Shown: piece by piece, positions 39,201 through 48,300 of the stretch
How positions within the stretch are numbered: position 1 is the first letter of the stretch
Layout: each line of letters begins with the position of its first letter
Assembly: GCA_964019135.1 (NCBI GenBank)
Contig: OZ025261.1
Location: 31,418,029 to 31,482,028, forward strand
DNA length: 64,000 nucleotides
Reading direction: 5' to 3'
DNA from: Arenicola marina
Taxonomy: Eukaryota > Annelida > Polychaeta > Arenicolidae
Notes under the pieces: model-generated
The model's database searches: none
Told to the model about the DNA's origin: nothing
Seen by the model: only the letters and a program-made list of their open reading frames with translations
Made by a program: the position numbers and the translations under genes

Positions 39201-39602
39201 GAAGAAACCCCCAAACTGCTACAGAATCCGGCGTCACCCTTAGCTAGAGGCGCTAACAACCGGGGATTCATGGGAGCGGGGTCAAGGCCGACGTCCCAAG
39301 GTCAAGGTCAATCCGGCCAGCGGCCTCAGCCGACGATCTCGAACCGGAACGTTTCACAAAGTTCTCAGTCCGGCTATTCTGCTGTGTCGTATTCGGCTAC
39401 AGTGGGAAATACGAACTTGATGAACAGGGCTAACGTCCAGGTATTATCGCCCACGTCTCACCCTCTAGCGCCCTCACGCGGCACCAATGTGAACACTAAA
39501 GTACACCCGGGCACCAAGTCGACACCCACTATCTCAGCGTTCAACAAGAGCCCGAAAAAGCATTTGAACCCGTTCAAAAAGTTGCAACAAGCCATGAAAT
39601 GA
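16351..39602 (+). CDS. Class I Rab11-family interacting protein (C2 domain plus FIP-RBD), 15 coding exons
   Basis: Adaptor that binds membrane lipid through a C2 domain and active Rab11 through a C-terminal coiled coil, acting in endosome recycling. Exons: 16351-16381, 28937-28975, 29314-29416, 29689-29820, 31129-31301, 31817-31932, 32065-32130, 32486-32755, 34607-34681, 35521-35709, 36287-36853, 37486-37528, 37963-38148, 38564-38739, 39096-39602; sum 2673 nt, 890 codons plus stop. The start MWSPTHVQVTV matches the vertebrate FIP1/FIP5 N-terminus and joins in phase to YRARNLLTKGKGG (exon 2) and TNDAYVTIKLG (exon 3). The C2 region is about residues 1-130. The middle is acidic, Ser/Pro-rich and low in complexity. 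The Rab11-binding segment is about 713-762, with YIDNLLVKVMEE at 748-759. About 130 residues follow the RBD, ending in a basic stretch with an NPF motif. Orthology to FIP1, FIP2 or FIP5 individually is not decided. Confidence 0.93.
16526..16866. repeat. 56-bp AT-rich tandem repeat in Rab11-FIP intron 1
   Basis: Nearly six copies of a 56-bp unit containing TTAATGTAAGTGTGAAGAAC and AATTAAAATCCAGATTCAG. It begins about 145 bp after the first coding exon. Each unit includes GTAAGT, a strong donor-like hexamer. Confidence 0.9.
17211..17333 (-). other. Possible exon or fragment coding a leucine-rich repeat
   Basis: On the minus strand a TTCTATTTCAG acceptor-like site precedes an open frame with hydrophobic spacing typical of a leucine-rich repeat (KALEIAHASIHNVPINLL, then LEDLIRLD), ending in a stop at 17211. 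No donor follows, so it would be a terminal exon or a relic. It lies antisense in Rab11-FIP intron 1. I cannot name a gene for it; chance is possible. Confidence 0.25.
18236..18264. repeat. (TA)n microsatellite
   Basis: An uninterrupted TA dinucleotide run in Rab11-FIP intron 1. Confidence 0.9.
18400..18590 (+). mobile_element. tRNA-derived SINE (family B)
   Basis: A perfect pol III B box GGTTCGAAACC lies at 18457-18467. The body GGGGCATATTTCATCCC matches the SINE at 57822-57965. The tail CGTGCGCGCAAAACGG then AACAACAATC is shared with other SINEs in the window. The A-box part is degraded. Confidence 0.65.
18825..18980 (+). mobile_element. tRNA-derived SINE with shared 3' tail
   Basis: A-box-like CTATCTCAATCGGTAAG, degenerate B box (AGGTGCAAACCC), and the tail ATGCGCACAAAAGCGG then CGAAACAACAAT, the same tail type as at 18540-18585 and, in antisense, at 50632. 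Confidence 0.55.
19614..20180. repeat. G-rich DNA with four 67-69 bp tandem units
   Basis: Four copies of a unit containing GGTACTGGTGGGTGGCGGAA and GGTTCACATCTGTCCGG start at 19922, 19991, 20058 and 20127, separated by G runs of varying length. A further G tract is at 19614-19625. The many GGG runs make G-quadruplex formation on the plus strand plausible. Overlapping open frames here are products of the repeat. Confidence 0.85.
24185..24590. mobile_element. Nested SINEs: minus copy inserted in a plus copy
   Basis: A plus-strand element (family D head GGTCGGTGCGTGGGTCGAGT, then body AAGATCCCATACCTTTCTTC) is interrupted after 24290 and resumes at 24475 with CGCACAAAGTAGGGGG. Between them lies a minus-strand family C copy (about 24291-24474). 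CGCACA occurs at both junctions (24285-24290 and 24475-24480) and looks like a target-site duplication. Confidence 0.65.
24847..24869. repeat. Uninterrupted run of 23 G
   Basis: Homopolymer of guanine in Rab11-FIP intron 1. Its exact length is likely variable and difficult to sequence accurately. Confidence 0.9.
25225..25362. mobile_element. Truncated MITE copy (first of a tandem pair)
   Basis: Starts with AATAGACCTATCCATAC, a one-mismatch version of the terminal repeat of the neighbouring element, followed by TCCGACACTAAGCCCCGCCC and GAGTATGAAATTAACC. It stops where the second copy begins, in the TTTTGTTTGTC region. Confidence 0.6.
25363..25620. mobile_element. Complete MITE with 14-bp perfect terminal inverted repeats
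   Basis: 258-bp non-coding element whose ends AATAGACCGATCCA (25363-25376) and TGGATCGGTCTATT (25607-25620) are exact reverse complements. It holds one CCCCGCCCACGC motif near the left end and no coding frame. The same internal sequence recurs at 27573-28426. Confidence 0.7.
26030..26190. repeat. C-rich direct duplication
   Basis: Two copies of a unit of about 65-75 bp containing TTTACCCTCCACC and CCTTGGTTGGACCC, separated by C runs. No other signal. Confidence 0.8.
27573..28426. mobile_element. MITE carrying an internal tandem expansion
   Basis: Bounded by GGGCCGATCCATAC on the left and TGGATCGGTCT on the right, matching the ends of the 25363-25620 element. The right part (28222-28426) matches that element closely (GTGGAAGACC, ACCGCATGATTGGATAAAAG). 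The left part is expanded into a 19-unit array, giving about 855 bp against 258. Confidence 0.7.
27582..28221. repeat. 19-unit array of 33/35-bp GC-box/EGR-like units
   Basis: Nineteen tandem units of the form GTCATACTCCGACACTAAGC then CCCGCCCACGCT, with or without TGA. Thirteen units hold CGCCCACGC, the reverse complement of the EGR1/Zif268 nonamer GCGTGGGCG. The array is derived from a single motif in the MITE. It lies about 0.7 kb before Rab11-FIP exon 2. Protein binding is inferred from the motif only. Confidence 0.9.
28451..28545. repeat. 46-bp direct duplication
   Basis: Two nearly identical copies start at 28451 and 28497 (CGTTTAGGGAAATCTTA against CGTTTAAGGAAATCTTA), just after the expanded MITE. 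Confidence 0.85.
28645..28805 (+). mobile_element. Internally deleted family C SINE
   Basis: A-box-like GATAGCTTAGTGGGCTAGAG joins directly to the body CATGTCTTTCTTCGTGAAG, so the B-box part present at 6320-6590 is missing. It ends in AACCAACCAACCAACC. It lies about 130 bp before Rab11-FIP exon 2. Confidence 0.7.
29957..30892. repeat. 22-bp minisatellite, about 42 copies, Rab11-FIP intron 4
   Basis: Unit TGACCGTGGTACGCTGTGAT then AG, with variants at a few positions (CGCT/CACT/CATT/CAAT; GACC/GGCC). It fills most of the intron between two C2-coding exons (29820 and 31129). The long minus-strand open frames of over 350 codons across it arise because three 22-bp units equal 22 codons; they are not genes. 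Confidence 0.95.
30988..31110. repeat. 23-bp repeat before Rab11-FIP exon 5
   Basis: About five copies of a unit like ACATTTTCTAAATGTACTAT then GAA. The array ends about 20 bp before the exon 5 acceptor, within the usual branch-point zone. Confidence 0.85.
31490..31563. repeat. 18-bp repeat, four copies
   Basis: Four copies of TTTTGTCAATGCGATACT in Rab11-FIP intron 5, the last with one substitution. Confidence 0.9.
32918..33085. repeat. Degenerate AT-rich repeat, Rab11-FIP intron 8
   Basis: About five diverged copies of a 28-35 bp unit with TTATTTAACATACCTTACTA and TTATTGTAG. The remainder of this intron (33086-34606) shows no other structure that I can support. Confidence 0.7.
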
Positions 39603-42600
39603 TCAAGGTGACGTCATATGATGACACTGTTTCCCCTGGTGGGATATAACGGTGAACCCATTCAACATAAGGTGCGTTTTATTAATCCAATCCGATTTTA
39701 ACTTCTTCACGAGAAATACGAATGCTTAGGACTTGAGAGTTGCGTGCCCAAGAAATAATATTTATATTCTATGCTTCCTCTCAGGTTTAAGCAGCATCGA
39801 ATTCATTGCTAAAGATCCTATTTTTTAAGACTTCCGTGTATCAACACATAAGGGCCTCTTCCAAGTAAACAGATGCGACGTACAACATGCAGTGAGACAT
39901 AACTATGCTGTATTTCATAAAATGCATATCATTCGTGTATATATATATATATATCGATAACCTAGTTTGTATTTGATGACTTACTATACTGACAATGTAA
40001 TCAAATGTAATCTATAGCAATGTAATATTGGTATACAATTATGTCATTCGATTGTAAATTGAAATGTGTACATTTTAAATCAATTTTCCTCTGCTAATGT
40101 CGCGGGATTCTTTGTAATATAACGCGCAACTCATGGTCTTGTCTTTCTCGTCTAGATCGTGGAGTCTATCAGTCTAGATATCGTTAATGTGGAGTACATG
40201 CAGTAAGACATCTGGAAAACATGCGATACCTTTCCCCTTGACTCATTCGCATTGATTTGTTAGTTTTAAAGTTTTAACATTTTGTTTTAACCTCGTCAAT
40301 CATTCTTGAGGATTATGCATTCTTTTTGTGCTGCCTTTAGGCGACAAACGTTATTGTCTTTGATGAGCTATTCGCATCCTCTGCAGTAATAATATCGTTG
40401 TTAAATATTGCTGAATGAGCAGCCAAGCATTGCGTTCAAGCTACTCTTATGTACGTAACTATTTTATCTTTCTTATTAATGATTTCTTCGTTTTTTACCC
40501 TACGCGTTTACCCGGTTCAACGTTTACACAGTGGATGGTGCAATGTATTTGTAGCAGTGAAGAAACTTCGATGTCCTAAATATGGCAATCAGTCACGGAA
40601 CTCCCAGAATATAAGAAGATATATTGGTTATTGTGTATCATTGTACTGTTAATGCTCATAACAATGAGGTAAATACCGGGAATAGTAATGTACAATCTGG
40701 TGTTGTTCCTGCTCAGGTTTGTAACATTTGAGTCAGGAGTTTATGAGTTATAATTCAATGGATGAAGATTGTCGGAATTAAATGCATAATTCAGCATCTG
40801 TACTCACTCAAAGTATACTCATCTAACTTTTTTTCAGTACACACAGGTCGCAGTAGTTTGATATAGACTATATATTATATATCGTAAGTACTAAATCCTG
40901 TCTATGTACTTGTATAAGTATTCACTAGGAGTTATTTTTTAAACGTATACATATTCCACCGATCTTACACCGAGCCATGGAAATTAAAAGGTCACGCAGA
41001 GTTGTTACATACGTAGAGGGCCTTTAACCGGGAGAAAGATAAAGAACCACTGTTATGTCAGTATTTTGCATTGTTCCTAAAATGTTTCTGGAATAGAGAC
41101 TAAACTGGAACTACCTTTTGCCAGAAGTTGTGACTGTTTTTCACTCGATATTGAGTGCAATAAGGTCATTCTACCTTGTTAACGCGATCTATGGTTGTTG
41201 GCGATATTTTAATATGAGATACCCTTGGCTCTGAAGGATTATCTGTTTACGAGCTACAATAATGAAAAAGTTTGGTGAAATAGTCTTTATATCGTCTCTA
41301 TATTTAAGAATGGGCGATTTACAAAAAAGAAAGACATAATTTTGCGGGTTGTGTTCTCGTCTTTCAAAAGGGTTAATCTGTAATGAACATCGTATGTGCT
41401 TCCTGCATGTATATCCAGTAGCCTGTGCCCATTCGCTACGCCAGAAGGGCATTTTGCACTCACAACACGAGGCTTCCAAAATAACCAGCGTCTCCATCGT
41501 TAGTGAGCCACTTTGGATGTTAACTGGTTCTTTTTCGGTGACGTATGCGTTCAAATCACTTCGATTATCATACCCTTTACCCTGCATGATGTGTACTATG
41601 GTTCTGCGTTTTTAGCTCTTAGACACTTAAAATTCATCGTAAATCAGCACTTTAAGGGGATTTTAAATTCGCAAGTGTTGTTGACGTCCGTACGAGCCAT
41701 TTTGTGTTATAATAAAAAATAGGAGGATTCATCCAGACACTGAACATTTTGCGGCCTTCAGATTTATGCTTCCTTCTTTCACTTTTTCAATTTCTGATTT
41801 TTTACTTGATTTAGTGTCGTACTGCGTTATGGCTTTTTGCGTTACCGCATATCAACTGAATTAGTCACACGGTTGTCATTTTTCATGTGAAAGTGTAAAC
41901 CATTGTTTCAGCATTGGTCCTGAGCTTACTTCCAATCGCTTAAGGAACTGACAAATACTGCCTACTGTAGTTAGGAAGTTGTTTCATCCTTTACCGTGTG
42001 CTGTATATTACTAAATACATAACAAACAAAGCGATTAATACATTCTCTCCCACTACTTTGACAAGTGTGGTCAGGCCCACTTACTGCGGTGAAACGTATG
42101 GGAGCTATCGTCTTGGGTGCAACAAACTATTGTCAGGAACAGCCATTTGTTATCTGTTCGTAAGCGTACTGAGTTCATAAGCAGACGGTCAGTGTGTTTT
42201 TTTCTTATCGCGACTACTATTTTATCTGTCCTGGGTGCATGGGAGCAACATTCTGTTGTTCGTTAACCGGTCATCGCCTTGCTCGAGGCACTCTGCAGTC
42301 GATACGGCCAAAACCGCCATAGTCTGCACCTTGGCCCAGCCACAGTTCTGGCTGGCCCTATGCCATATATTATTAGAAGTCTTTGGAAGTACATATACAA
42401 AGTTCACTTTCAACCGAAAGTATCCTAAGATCGGTTCAGTAGACAGCGGTATCGACATTTGTACGTAATTTCTTTTGTGCTCTAGTTCAGTGAGGACTGC
42501 TTCGCTTCGCCATGTTTAACATTTAAATCGAAGCCCTGCAGCTGCTATCCAGGGTAGCAGGATTCGATTCAATTCCAAATCAACAAAGCTAAAACCATTT

Positions 42601-43110
42601 CGCAGGACGTGTTGAGGATAAGTTTAATGTCCATGGAGTAGCGAAATTGCGTTTTGCGACAGGTTACAATCAAAGTGGCGACACCAGCGAGGGCATAATA
42701 ATGAGATAAGCTAGCAGAACTGAAAGAACTGAACGCTTTACAAGCGAGAGGATAATTTGTGTACGTTGTAGTCCTGAAGTACCATGTTGAAAGGCGGCAA
42801 TTAATAAGACATTTATCAAAGCCGATACTCTGGAATATCAGAATTTATATTGAACTATAAAATATTCACATAGCTACATTTTAGTTCATCAAAACGGAAA
42901 ATCAGTTACCTATAAATGAATTTTGTTCATTTAATTCAACTTACTGGCAACACAAAATTCTGAAAGACCAGTCATTTTGGTTCAGGGAACTTTATTGCAT
43001 CAAAACAAGGAACTGAACTTCATCGTATCAAACATGGAAAGGAAACAGGAAACAAAACAAATATTCATTTCATTTGAACATGAAACAAAACAAATTGTGA
43101 ATGAAAAGTG
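39603..43110. other. Rab11-FIP 3' UTR and tail-to-tail intergenic DNA
   Basis: No supported gene between the Rab11-FIP stop and the end of PRORSD1. The 3' UTR could be long: AATAAA occurs at 41711-41716. A 132-codon minus-strand frame (41587-41189) has no recognisable motif or splice context. Confidence 0.5.
42991..42996 (-). terminator. Candidate PRORSD1 polyadenylation signal
   Basis: TTTATT on the plus strand, that is AATAAA on the minus strand, 115-120 bp past the PRORSD1 stop codon. Confidence 0.5.
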
Positions 43111-43611
43111 TTAGTTATCAAGAAACTTGTAAACTTCAGGTGCATAACCATGGTGTGCAAGAAAACGAACTAAGTCTTGTCCAGATATAGTTACAGATAC
43201 TGAAGGATCCATAGGATGGAAGTGAAGAAGTTCTAGACCCTTTAAGAGATCTTCATCAACTACAACTCTGATACCCTTGGAACTATCACATATTAAAGCC
43301 AAAGGAGAAACAGAACCAGAGTCCAGTTGGAGTAAAGATTTCAACTCCGATTCAGATGCAAAAGAAAAATTCCTGCATGCATTCAGTGTCCCTTTCAGCC
43401 ACTTGAGATCTATGGCTTTGTCTTCATGAGTAACAACCAGGTAGAACTGTCCTTTCCGATCTTTGAGAAGCAGGTTCTTGCAGAAGGTCCCCTGAACACC
43501 ATTTCGGTCACTCTCCTCATGGTAGCGGACAATTTCTACTTCAATCCCCAGCTGTTGGAGGGTGGCAAGGACCAAATTCCTGCCACCCTCCCCACAACCA
43601 GAGGTCGCCAT
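43111..43611 (-). CDS. PRORSD1: Prolyl-tRNA synthetase associated domain protein (YbaK/ProX fold)
   Basis: 166 residues covering the whole single YbaK/ProX editing-like domain, close to the usual size of about 169. The family hydrolyses or binds mis-acylated tRNA and is related to the editing domain of bacterial prolyl-tRNA synthetase. Visible family motifs are CKNLLLKDRKGQFYLVV near residue 44, an ID-LK block, PLALICD near 106, and FHPMDPSVSVTISGQDLVRF near 132. I chose the ATG at 43609-43611 (MATSGCGEGG); the in-frame upstream ATG at 43674 would add 21 residues after which TTACAGCTGCAG looks like a splice acceptor in the 5' UTR. The coding part is a single exon, unlike its neighbours. It is tail to tail with Rab11-FIP. 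Confidence 0.9.
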   Translation of the reverse strand: MATSGCGEGGRNLVLATLQQLGIEVEIVRYHEESDRNGVQGTFCKNLLLKDRKGQFYLVVTHEDKAIDLKWLKGTLNACRNFSFASESELKSLLQLDSGSVSPLALICDSSKGIRVVVDEDLLKGLELLHFHPMDPSVSVTISGQDLVRFLAHHGYAPEVYKFLDN

Positions 43612-44626
43612 GATGTCTTCCTGCAGCTGTAAGCACACGATGCGCAACCCAGCCCCATACAAGCACAAACCCATTACAGGATGCCTGCTCGTGTTGGTGA
43701 AGTATCACAAGTCTCTTTTAATGGATTCACCCCTACAATGGGTCGCACATGGGCTATATCAAGCCATTACAGGATATATATAGCAGTTGCTATTACAGTT
43801 TCCACATTAAATACCCGTACATATCACCAGGACATTTTCACACCAATAACCAGTCTTGTGTACATTGTCACAGACATTTTGGCAGTGAGTGTTCTTGGCA
43901 AGTTATCCTATCCATACATCCAGTCTCGTCATCCTGGGGTGGAAGAGTAGCCAGCAATCCATATAAACCTTAAAGTAATACCTGTAAATGACAATACAAT
44001 CGCAGCTATAAAAATACTAGCAATATATATAATTATTTTTAAAAAAATATATATATAACAGAAATTCTATATAGACACCAATACACTTTGTCGCAAATAT
44101 TTGCAAAACTGTGTTTGCTGCCAATGGAGTGTCAGCATGGAAAATATTGTTTGTGTCTTAAAAAAGGATAATATCACAGTACACACATAAGTTTGGTATC
44201 ATTAAAATTGCTTTCTCATATCAGTGATTTTTAGAGTGATTGCGACAAATTTGTGGAAAATATGGGCCGAAACGACACACTACGGCATTTATGACTTTGA
44301 CTTTAGTAATAAATATAAGACTTAAAATTTTTCTACATTTTACTATTCATGAATAAGCTCTTCACTAAATTGAAAGCCTAAAGCATACATTTTTGTTATC
44401 TTACACTAGGTTAGGACTTATATCGTTTATGAAATCGTTTATGAAAAGTGCAAGGGCAAATGGAAATTTCTTTAGATCAACAAGGAAAACAGTGTTGTCC
44501 TTTATCGGGAGACACTGGTCTAGTCCTTTATGCGAGATAGTGGTCTAACGTTACCATCACCAAGAACGGCTTTCAATTAGGCGCAACAAGAATATATAAT
44601 TGTAAATTTAAACTTACCGTCTGCGT

Positions 44627-44827
44627 TCATTTTGACTTCGTTCTTGTTCTGTTGTGATGCGTGTTGATTAGCTTGGTCGCCATTTTCCTTGTGTGGCCAG
44701 ATGGGTCGTGGTGGTTGGTGTTTAAACTCGCTTCTTTCTTGGAGCGTCCCTTGCCACTCCTTCCCGAAAACATGTGCTTCTCGTGGTCATAGTTATAATG
44801 CTCATATTCGTCAAAATGAGCCTCCAT
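44627..44827 (-). CDS. NUPR1-like nuclear stress protein
   Basis: 66 residues. NUPR1/p8 proteins are small, disordered, basic HMG-like chromatin and transcription cofactors induced by stress. The family signature is clear: an acidic aromatic start (DEYEHYNYDHE) and then a basic bipartite region GRSGKGRSKKEASLNTN, followed by SGHTRKMATKLINTHH. These line up with human GRKGRTKREAAANTN and GGHERKLVTKLQN. The start is the first ATG in a GAAGATGG context. The coding region has no intron. Upstream on the minus strand are a TATA box and a CRE, as expected for a stress-induced gene. It may be orthologous to NUPR1 or NUPR2; the sequence alone does not say. Confidence 0.9.
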   Translation of the reverse strand: MEAHFDEYEHYNYDHEKHMFSGRSGKGRSKKEASLNTNHHDPSGHTRKMATKLINTHHNRTRTKSK

Positions 44828-44912
44828 CTTCTATCAATTTCCTGATATTCGTTTCTGACCAGACGTCCTTCTTTGTCGTTTTCTTGTGGGTGAGGATAGT
44901 GCGTCGAGCTTT

Positions 44913-45030
44913 GTTTATATACTGACAGATGACGTCAGATTCCTTGATTTTCATTGGCTCCGCAAACAAGTGCTTGTTGTGGTCACATGATTCGCCTCAT
45001 GCATTTCGATTGGACACAACGAGACGTCAC
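44913..45030 (-). promoter_or_regulatory. NUPR1-like promoter: TATA box, CRE and CCAAT boxes
   Basis: Read on the minus strand: TATATAAAC at 44921-44913, palindromic CRE TGACGTCA at 44930-44937, CCAAT at 44957-44953 and 45013-45009, and another GACGTCA at 45023-45029. The TATA box is 86 bp before the start codon and the CRE is directly upstream of it. CRE sites bind ATF/CREB factors; ATF4 control of NUPR1 is known in mammals, and its use here is inferred. Confidence 0.65.
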
Positions 45031-45102
45031 TCTCGCCATCACCTTTGAACTTTGACCTACATTTGAGTTCATGTTCTTGCACTCGCCAGAGGGCACCATC
45101 GC

Positions 45103-45113
45103 ACTTCCGGAAA
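45103..45113. promoter_or_regulatory. ETS site in the divergent promoter
   Basis: ACTTCCGGAAA, a palindromic ETS-type motif, 250 bp before the KIF21 start codon and 280 bp from NUPR1-like. No TATA box is seen on the KIF21 side, as is usual for ETS-type promoters. Confidence 0.4.
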
Positions 45114-45365
45114 TACACAACCGCGAAGGTGGAATCGTTGACGGGTGTGTTTGGTTAAATTATGCAGGATTTGTGACGTGAACCACTGGAATATCTTGCT
45201 GTCGTACTTAAGGATTAACAAAACTATGTGAGGATTTGTCGATCTCGACAATGAAAATGACAAGATCGAGAAAGAAATGACACAACATAGAGCAATATCG
45301 TCAGTTTGTTTTGTAAAGGCCTTCTGCCAGATGTGGATTCTGGTGCTGGATAGCAAAAACAGAGA

Positions 45366-48300
45366 ATGACAGGAGACATGGGAGATGACTCAAGTGTTCG
45401 CGTTGCGCTCAGGTAAGCAATAGGCCTTAGGGTAAATTGTGCTTGTCATGTTACTCCACTGCTAAGCTTTCTGAAAAGTGTTTATTTAGAATATTTCACA
45501 CTTGATATGGTCAATAATACATCATTACATGTTGATGACAATAAGAATATTCTTAGACTTACTTTTTTACAAGTCAATCCTCAACTTTCAATCTCATACG
45601 CATACTCATAGACATAAGCTTACAGTCATGTGGTGTCCAGTATTGATTTTTTTAAATTGTCTGTAACAAATATCAATTTGTTTATGATGTCCTGTGTCAC
45701 GTATTGATATTCGAATTCATCAGTCCCCCAAATTTCAACCAAAACAAACCTGCCGCCGCTCACTGCCATTTGAAAAAGCACTCAAAAACAAAAACAAGGT
45801 TGGTTCTACTCATACAGCAACAGGCACTCAGCTGCTTGTATGGCTTTAGTGACGTAAGGATGAGCGCCCCTGGTGTGAGAGTTAGCGTTCAGTGGCACTA
45901 GCCTTGTTTTTGGTGAGTCCTGGAACAAGCCATATTTTTCAAATGGCGGTGAGCGGCGGCAGGTTTGTTTTGGTTGAAATTTGGGGGACTGATGAATTCG
46001 CGCGTAGCGCATGGGGTCTTCAATCTTTGTGCCTAAGGCTTCATAAATGTATACTGGACATGAATATGTGAACGATATGTGCCGTCTCCATCACATTTTT
46101 GTGGAATCCAGAAATCTTTGTCACCACCCCCTGCTTTCGGACGACAGGCCGTGATCGGTAATCCATGGCCCTCCGGTCCGCCCTGCGGCCGGTGGGCCAT
46201 GTTACAGGGCTAGGGGCTAAGTATCAGAAACTATTGTATATGTAATTATTTAAAGGGTTTCCTTCAAATAAAATAGCATATATAGACTGCACAATATTTC
46301 CTTTAAGTTAATATCCCAGAATTTTTTGGATGTCCCATCATGTTAAGCAGTTCTGGGACATTGAGACCCACCCACTGGCATGCCTATTAAAATCACTGCT
46401 ATCTGTGTTGATATTACTTTTTCAAATCCTCAATGACCAAATTTGAGGTTCACTATCGAAAATTGATTCATCAACTGGCCTGTGTCACATATCACCATTT
46501 ACCCCTTCCAGACCTTGCTGTCAGATTTTAAAGAGGCAACTGTAAATCTATCTGTAAAATTTTGAAAGCTTCAGTGTTAGGAATTTCAATGCAAATGTCA
46601 GATATAAGTTTTATGCAAGCAAATTTTGCATTTATAATACTGCTTATATGGGTGTGTATCTTGAATAAGGGAGGGCGTAATAACAATAATATAATATTCA
46701 ATAAGCATTGATAATGAAGATCTTATTAGGTTATAGCTGTTAAACTAGTTGTTTAAGGGTAAATTGTTATTGATCAAATAGTACAGGTAAGTAACATTCA
46801 ACAGATATTAGATCCTGTCATGTAGTTGAATGCAAAGGTTGCACTGTATGCATGGTTTAAAGCAAACTATCATATAGAATGAGTATATAATATGTAATAG
46901 AAATTAAAATGATTACATACAAAGTTCTAAATTTATCTTACAATACAAAACATGTGGATTAATTAGATTTTTTGTAAATAACACTTTTCCTTTCTGAAAC
47001 AGATAGATATTTGGGCATATTGCTGATTTATTTTTTAATTATTTTCCCGGCTGTACCACTCATACACCTGAAATTACTCTACTCTGATATCTACCAGGAT
47101 AATTTAATTGACCTTTTGGTTTCTGTAAGTGCTATCACAAAGACAGAATAATCTGACTTGTTGGAAAAATAGATAGGTTAGTAAGTATAAAAAAAGTGAC
47201 ATCCACCTTTGAAGCTTGGTTATCTTGTCTTTGTGATTTGCTAAATATCACTCTTCCCATGCCTAACCATTGGGTCTGTTTCGAAAGGTCCCAGCATTGA
47301 GACTGAGGCAGGGCCCTCTCCATTCCTCACCATTGGGTCTATTTGAAGGGTTGCAGCATTGAGGCTGAGGCATGGCCCTCCCCATCCCTTTACCATTGGG
47401 TCTGTTTGAAAGGGACCAGCATTGAGACTGAGGCAGGGCCCTCCCCATCCTTGTCTGTTTGAAGGGTTGCAGCATTGAGAGTGAGGCAGGGCCCTCCCCA
47501 TCCCTGTCTGTTTGAAGGGTTGCAGCATTGCGACTGAGGCGGGACCCTCCCCAGCCCTTACCATTGGGGTTGTTTGAAAGGTTCCAGCATTGAAGCTGAG
47601 ACAGGGCCCTCCCCATCGCTTACCATTGGGGTTGTTTGAAAGGTTCCAGTATTGAGGCTGAGACAGGGCCCTCCCCATCCCTTGCCATTGGGTCTGTTTG
47701 AAAGGTTCCAGCATTGAGGCTGAGGCAGGGCCCTCCCCATTCCTTACCATTGGGTCTGTTTGAAAGGTTCCAGCATTGAGACTGAGGCAGGGCCTCCCAA
47801 TAGCTTACCTTGCCATTGGGTCTGTTTGAAGAGTTTAGCATTGAGGCTGAGGCAGGGCCCTCCCCATCCCTTACCATTGGGTCTGTTTGAAAGGGTTCCA
47901 GCGTTGAGGCTGAGGCAGGGCGCTCCCCATCCCCTACAATTGAGGCTGTTTGAAAGTGTCCAGCATTGAGGAAGAGACTGGGGTCTTCGCACAACAATGG
48001 CCATGTAATTGAGCACCGAACAAGTACTCTCTGGTACATGTGTATGAAACGGCATAATTTTCTGTAACGGGGCCGCATCCGCGACGGTTATGCCCTCGCA
48101 TCACCCGGAATCGGAGGAGTGTGTTGCGCAACAGACCGATGTAGCTGATGAGTTGGTTTACAATCCTACTGCCGTTGACACCTATCGCTGGGGGAAGTCA
48201 TAAGAACGCTTCCTGGTTTAGATGGATCGATCTGTCGTCTGTGAGCGGGCTATACTGTTACCAAGCGCTGGTTGTGGCGGCTTCGGTGTCGGCCGGTGCT

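Noticed and set aside
41189..41587. 132-codon minus-strand frame
   Set aside because: AT-rich, no recognisable motif; it lies in the probable Rab11-FIP 3' UTR or intergenic DNA.
45085..45100. CTCF-like core CCAGAGGGCACC in the divergent promoter
   Set aside because: The match to the core is shortened and imperfect; it is too weak to call.
47241..48078. Minus-strand frames of 100-170 codons
   Set aside because: Readings of the 62-bp minisatellite, shifted by unit-length changes; no conserved domain.
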